Assembly: GCA_003695605.1 (NCBI GenBank) | Contig: RFIK01000189.1 | Span: 1 to 9,898, forward strand | Reading direction: 5' to 3' | Origin: Chlorobiota bacterium | GTDB lineage: Bacteria; Bacteroidota; Ignavibacteria; Kapaibacteriales; NICIL-2 | DNA: 9,898 nucleotides | In this document: positions 6,405 through 9,898 of the stretch, in pieces | Numbering within the stretch: the first letter of the stretch is position 1 | Layout: every line of letters starts with the position of its first letter | Notes under the pieces: generated by a model | What the model was told of the DNA's origin: nothing | The model's database searches: none | The model's input: only the letters and a program-made list of their open reading frames with translations | Translations under genes and position numbers: made by a program

Positions 6405-7136
6405 ATGGCTGAACCGAAAACACCGACGCAAGACCCCGTAGCGGAAGCGCCTGTAGCGCCACCGGCAGTGACGTTGCCGCCGTGGCTCGAACAAGTGTGG
6501 AGCGATCGCCGCATTCGGTATGGTGCGGCCGCACTACTTGCGCTCGCGCTTGCGGTTGCGGGGTATCTCCTGTGGCGCTCGGCGCAGCAGGATCGCGAGC
6601 AGGAAGCAAGCGTAGCGCTCAGTCGCGTGCTCCCGTACATCGAAGCGGAGCAGTACGACCAGGCGCTCGATGGCGATCCGAAGAAGACCGTCCGTGGCGA
6701 ACCTGTTCAAGGCCTGCGGACGATCGCCGATACCTACGGGGGTACGACTGCAGGGAAAACTGCAGCATTCTACGCTGGGCAAATCTTCCTGAGCCGAAAA
6801 CAGTACGATGACGCAGAGCGGTACTTCGAGCAGGCATCCAGCTCGGATGCAGTGTTGGTTCGTATCGGTGCGCAGGCAGGATTGGCGGCGTGCTACGAAC
6901 ACCGCTCGAAGTTTGAGGAAGCTGCACGACTTTATGAGCAGGTGCTCTCTGATGCTGAGCGTGCAGGTGTGAAAGACAAATTCATGCTCGAAGCGGCGCT
7001 CTGCTACGAAAAAGCTGGAAAAGCAGATCATGCAATTCGCCTCTTGAAGGCATTGCTTGCCGAATTTGAATTTTCTGAGTACGCACCGGATGCTAAGGCG
7101 GGACTTGTCCGACTTGGCACAGTTGTTGAGTACTGA
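6405..7136 (+). CDS. Membrane-anchored TPR protein, YfgM/TPR_21-like
   Basis: The 243-residue protein has a Pro/Ala-rich N-terminal tail (1-26) and a basic patch R35-R36-R38. One hydrophobic membrane segment follows (about 40-57, Ala/Leu-rich, ending in YLLW), then a helical C-terminal domain. At least three TPR-like units are visible: about 118-147 (YAGQIFLSRKQYDDAERYF), 156-185 (AACYEHRSKFEEAARLYEQ) and 193-222 (ALCYEKAGKADHAIRLL). Positive charges before the segment and the absence of a signal peptide predict a cytoplasmic N-terminus and an exported TPR domain. This is the layout of YfgM/TPR_21 proteins, which in E. coli associate with the Sec translocon and periplasmic chaperones. That role is family knowledge, not shown here, and other TPR scaffolds fit as well. 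The ATG at 6405 lacks a strong Shine-Dalgarno. The gene follows tRNA-Arg by 65 bp and precedes a secreted surface protein by 130 bp. Confidence 0.85.
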   Translation: MAEPKTPTQDPVAEAPVAPPAVTLPPWLEQVWSDRRIRYGAAALLALALAVAGYLLWRSAQQDREQEASVALSRVLPYIEAEQYDQALDGDPKKTVRGEPVQGLRTIADTYGGTTAGKTAAFYAGQIFLSRKQYDDAERYFEQASSSDAVLVRIGAQAGLAACYEHRSKFEEAARLYEQVLSDAERAGVKDKFMLEAALCYEKAGKADHAIRLLKALLAEFEFSEYAPDAKAGLVRLGTVVEY

Positions 7137-7142
7137 GCGCGC

Positions 7143-7189
7143 CCTTGACAGGCGGCCAGTACATCAAATTCAATGCGCGTCTGTCAAGG
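7143..7189. repeat. Inverted repeat downstream of the TPR gene
   Basis: CCTTGACAG (7143-7151) and CTGTCAAGG (7181-7189) are perfect inverted copies. Including one G-T pair and two GC pairs, the stem reaches 12 bp (7143-7154 with 7178-7189) around a 23-nt loop. It begins six bases after the TPR stop codon, where a terminator would be expected, but no T-run follows the right arm. It could be a transcript-end or RNA-stability hairpin, or a two-armed operator for the next gene. Each arm contains TTGACA or its complement. Confidence 0.6.
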
Positions 7190-7226
7190 AAACTCGAAAA
7201 CCGAAGACAGTGACATCAATCAATGC
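7157..7226 (+). repeat. Imperfect direct repeat upstream of the surface-protein gene
   Basis: CAGTACATCAAATTCAATGC (7157-7176) recurs as CAGTGACATCAATCAATGC (7208-7226). They differ by a one-base insertion and a two-base deletion, with copy starts 51 nt apart. The first copy fills the loop of the inverted repeat at 7143-7189. The second lies 40 nt before the ATG at 7267. Paired copies in a promoter region suggest binding sites for a regulator, but no regulator is known. Confidence 0.5.
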
Positions 7227-7257
7227 AGCAATAGTCATGACAACGTTTTACTCTCTC

Positions 7258-7262
7258 GGAGG
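7258..7262 (+). promoter_or_regulatory. Strong ribosome binding site of the beta-helix gene
   Basis: GGAGG lies four bases before the ATG at 7267. It is the best Shine-Dalgarno in the window and fixes the start, which also begins a well-formed signal peptide. Confidence 0.75.
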
Positions 7263-7266
7263 TCGT

Positions 7267-9898
7267 ATGCTTCGTTGGTTTCGATTGAGTGCACTTGCTG
7301 TGCTCGCTACGATGGTGACGGGGACTGCCGTTGCGCAGTTGCCAATACGCGATGTTTCCGGACGGGTCGATGCAAAGGACGTGCGGATCTTCGTCCGTGA
7401 TACGCTCTACCGTATTAGTGGGAATTACGTCATTGCCGGAACGCTCATCATTGAGCCAGGAACTCGGGTGGAGTTCTTGCCGAATGGCCGCATCATTGAC
7501 TCAACAGGTGGGCGTATCATTGCCGACGGTCGTGCCCGCGCGTCGTACCCCTTCCAAAGTCCTCCGGATTACCAGGTTGTTCTACGTCCACTTCCAGGGG
7601 GCGGTACGTGCTATGATTACTCAGACCCGGCCTACTTCCAATCGGTTATTTCTCGGACAACGCAAATTGAGCCTACGATCCACCCGCAGAAGTACGATAT
7701 CACGTACAACGTGATTTTGGACACACTCACGCGGCAGATCGAAAACTTGCCACCACTTCCCTACAACGCGCAAGGGGCGGTCTATGTGCAGTGGCCGGAA
7801 GCGGTGAATCCTTCTGGAACACCGACTCCGCCATCGGGACGGCTCTACATTTACAACATGCCGACAGTAGTCGGAGCGAACACGTACTACAACACGAAGT
7901 TTGTTGTGCCCTTTGAGTATGGCTTGATGTGGATTACGGCACGGTTGCAAAATCCGTCGCTCGATCCTTTGATTCGTACACAACCGTGGCGCCGATTCAA
8001 TAACCAGGATCCGAGTATCGGCGGTCCGGGGCGTGATCGTATTCGCTTCGTCGGTGTCGGGACAAACCTCGCGCGAGAGTGGGGGCATATCATAATCCTC
8101 CCTGGTGCACGCGCCGCGTTTTTCCGCGACTGCGATTTCGATAACTTCCGCAAGGATACGACGGTTGATCGAGTGAACATTTACCAGCAAGCGGCTGCTG
8201 GTGACGTCAGCAACCCGACCTCCATAAACGGGCAGTTGGTTGCGATGACGCAAGGTTCGGGCGGCGCGCTCTCGATCCTCTCCTCACGGACGTGGCTTGT
8301 CAACTGTAACTTTACGCGGAACACAGCACGCTACCATGGTGGCGCTGTTCAGTTTCTCCAGGCGCCTGTTGATGTCAACAACGTTTTCTATCCTTCCATA
8401 ACAAGCGGACAAGGTGCAACTGAATACAACAGTTTACCAGCATCGTACCTGCCGAGTGATATTGGATCCGCGATGTCGCCACCGCGGCCAAGCCACATTG
8501 TCAACCAATATCTTTTTGAGCATAACGCTGCGAATACGTCTACGCTGCTTCCCCCGCCACGGCGCGATAATGCGCCAAATAGTACGAACTACGTTCGTGC
8601 GCATGACAACCTTTACGATAGTACGATCAACGAGCTGGAGGATACCTACCGCCAAAATCTTGATGATGGACGACTCGCAATTTTTCTAGGCCGGGTGCGG
8701 CAACTGACGTTTGCACAGAATCGCATTCTCAATGCAGCGATCCGGACCGATACAGTCGTCACTCCTAATGGTACATTCATCATTGTGCGCGACGAATTGA
8801 ACACACCTGCACCGGTTGAAACAAATGCGAACAAGGCATATAAAAACGATGCGTTCGGAGGTGCGGTTTATATCGCGGGTCGCTGGGGTATTCATGTTGG
8901 TCTTGGTGTCAACGACTACCAAGGTTACGATTACATCATCTTCGATGGCAATAAAGTCTCAAACTTGCAGCAGGCAACAGGCACGAATGGAGCACGTGGG
9001 GGTGCACTCTACGTTGGTGGGTATACGAGCCTTGTGACAACAGGGCGCTACCGTTCTAATATGACGGAGACGCCCTTTGTCACGGACTACAATGCGGCTG
9101 CCCTCAGTCAGGGTGGAGCGATTTACATGTCTTCGACCGCAGGGCGACTTGTACTCCGCGGTGGTACCCAGCAGCCAGTATCAATGCACATGACAAGTAA
9201 CCAATCAGCGCGAGGTGGTGCCATTTATGTTGCTGAAAATGTTAACTACGACGGACTGCCATCGCCGCACATCGGTGGTTCCGATGCAAACAACATCCAG
9301 GTGCGCAATCTCGGGTATAACATCAAGTTCCAGAATAACACTGCGACCTACGACGGGGGTGCAATCTTTACGCGACGGAATTATCTTGTATACGGCGCAG
9401 GCGGTGTCATCAGTGGAACGCTCACTGGGTACACAAGTGCTCATATGATTGAGTTCTCGGGCAATAGCGCAGGGTATTCAGGAGGTGCTATTGCTGCTCA
9501 TTTCCGCAGTGTGATGAGTCAGCCGGAGTACAACTACATCCGTCATGTTCGTTGCATTTTCGACAATAACCGCGTAGGAGCAGGCGTCGACAGTGCCCAA
9601 CGATCGAACGTCCGTGGTGGTGGTGCGATCTATGTCCTCAACGGAGAACTCCAAACAACGAAAGCGTGCGAATTCCGCGGTAACCTTGCCCAGTGGGGTA
9701 ATGGCGGCGCAATCGCACTTATCAATCCAAAACCATCGAGCGCAGGAACCCCTGTTGGTGGTATCTTCCAGCGGGTCTTTGTCACGGATCTTGATGTAGT
9801 ATCCTATGGATCAAACCCAGCATTTATCACGGGATACACATCCTATGATCCACCATTCACATTCGATCCAAACGAGACAATCCGGCCACATGTACGGA
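7267..9898 (+). CDS. Secreted beta-helix (PMP-like) surface protein, 3'-truncated
   Basis: The frame is open from ATG 7267 to the window edge, giving 877 codons and no stop. Residues 1-23 form a signal peptide: LRWFR, a hydrophobic core, then a TAVA|Q cleavage site. After it, GTLIIEPGTRVEFLPNGR is typical of the first rungs of right-handed parallel beta-helix proteins. Ten GGA motifs, mostly GGA(I/L/V), start near residues 332, 358, 531, 578, 616, 650, 697, 739, 785 and 813. Several follow FxxN motifs (F349, F688, F730, F765, F803). GGA plus FxxN is the hallmark of chlamydial Pmp repeats, found in adhesins and many FCB surface proteins. No catalytic motif is evident. Spacing between motifs is mostly 28-47 residues, with a 173-residue gap (358-531) lacking them. 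Anchoring is unknown because the C-terminus is missing; a beta-barrel or a type IX sorting domain are the alternatives. Codons look richer in A/T than in the left-hand genes. The true substrate or partner cannot be named. Confidence 0.85.
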   Translation, partial: MLRWFRLSALAVLATMVTGTAVAQLPIRDVSGRVDAKDVRIFVRDTLYRISGNYVIAGTLIIEPGTRVEFLPNGRIIDSTGGRIIADGRARASYPFQSPPDYQVVLRPLPGGGTCYDYSDPAYFQSVISRTTQIEPTIHPQKYDITYNVILDTLTRQIENLPPLPYNAQGAVYVQWPEAVNPSGTPTPPSGRLYIYNMPTVVGANTYYNTKFVVPFEYGLMWITARLQNPSLDPLIRTQPWRRFNNQDPSIGGPGRDRIRFVGVGTNLAREWGHIIILPGARAAFFRDCDFDNFRKDTTVDRVNIYQQAAAGDVSNPTSINGQLVAMTQGSGGALSILSSRTWLVNCNFTRNTARYHGGAVQFLQAPVDVNNVFYPSITSGQGATEYNSLPASYLPSDIGSAMSPPRPSHIVNQYLFEHNAANTSTLLPPPRRDNAPNSTNYVRAHDNLYDSTINELEDTYRQNLDDGRLAIFLGRVRQLTFAQNRILNAAIRTDTVVTPNGTFIIVRDELNTPAPVETNANKAYKNDAFGGAVYIAGRWGIHVGLGVNDYQGYDYIIFDGNKVSNLQQATGTNGARGGALYVGGYTSLVTTGRYRSNMTETPFVTDYNAAALSQGGAIYMSSTAGRLVLRGGTQQPVSMHMTSNQSARGGAIYVAENVNYDGLPSPHIGGSDANNIQVRNLGYNIKFQNNTATYDGGAIFTRRNYLVYGAGGVISGTLTGYTSAHMIEFSGNSAGYSGGAIAAHFRSVMSQPEYNYIRHVRCIFDNNRVGAGVDSAQRSNVRGGGAIYVLNGELQTTKACEFRGNLAQWGNGGAIALINPKPSSAGTPVGGIFQRVFVTDLDVVSYGSNPAFITGYTSYDPPFTFDPNETIRPHVR

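Noticed and set aside
5978..6412. Plus-strand open frame of 144 codons spanning the gap and the tRNA
   Set aside because: Its C-terminal part (SLMDRALDSGSKGWGFES) is the sense translation of tRNA-Arg. There is no ribosome binding site and no recognisable domain.
6004..6609. Minus-strand open frames across the tRNA and the start of the TPR gene
   Set aside because: They contain peptides such as RRDSNPQPLEPESNALS and GGTRTPNLWNRNPMLYPLSY, which are antisense translations of the tRNA and a well-known source of false protein entries.
7145..7174. TTGACA plus TTCAAT as a sigma-70 promoter for the surface-protein gene
   Set aside because: The -10 matches only four of six bases with an 18-bp spacer, and the TTGACA is an arm of the inverted repeat. 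This was too weak to list as a promoter.
7143..7189. Inverted repeat as a classical intrinsic terminator
   Set aside because: The loop is 23 nt or longer and the right arm is followed by GGAAACTCG with no T-run. It is kept only as an inverted repeat.
1..9898. Insertion sequences, CRISPR arrays, toxin-antitoxin or phage genes
   Set aside because: No regularly spaced short repeats, transposase or integrase motifs, or terminal inverted repeats with target duplications were seen.

Overview
The window is bacterial, gene-dense and moderately GC-rich. It holds six protein genes and one tRNA. No mobile element, CRISPR array, rRNA or phage gene is visible. The best guess for the host is a member of the Bacteroidota/Chlorobiota (FCB) assemblage, perhaps an Ignavibacteria- or Kapabacteria-like lineage. 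The clues are a one-chain alpha-beta fusion of a 2-oxoacid dehydrogenase E1, a TAnnTTTG (Bacteroidota-type -7) element just upstream of the tRNA, and a large secreted beta-helix surface protein. This placement is inference, because no phylogeny could be run.

Left region, + strand (1-4444): the 3' part of gatB (amidotransferase for Gln-tRNA/Asn-tRNA) is followed after 36 nt by a class IV branched-chain aminotransferase (ilvE). After another 22 nt comes a fused E1 alpha/beta branched-chain-type 2-oxoacid dehydrogenase. The tight spacing suggests one transcript. The last two genes form a metabolic pair: the transaminase interconverts Leu/Ile/Val and their 2-oxoacids, and E1 decarboxylates those 2-oxoacids. 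No E2 or E3 gene is in the window.

Middle, - strand (4453-5919): guaB, encoding IMP dehydrogenase with its tandem CBS domains and catalytic Cys loop. It converges on the E1 gene with only 8 bp between the two stop codons. Upstream of guaB lies a non-coding stretch of about 350 bp that carries candidate promoter elements for guaB (-) and for the tRNA (+).

Right region, + strand (6267-9898): tRNA-Arg(CCG), then a membrane-anchored TPR protein of the YfgM/TPR_21 type. A 130-bp spacer follows, with a long inverted repeat and an imperfect direct repeat. The window ends inside a large open gene, at least 877 codons, for a secreted right-handed beta-helix protein with ten GGA motifs, some paired with FxxN motifs, similar to chlamydial polymorphic membrane proteins. 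This gene runs off the right edge without a stop codon.

Most of the window is housekeeping or core metabolism. The parts that deserve a second look are the repeat-bearing spacer and the surface protein after it, the altered thiamine-diphosphate motif of the fused E1, and the short tail on the aminotransferase. I did not find a convincing new multi-gene system.
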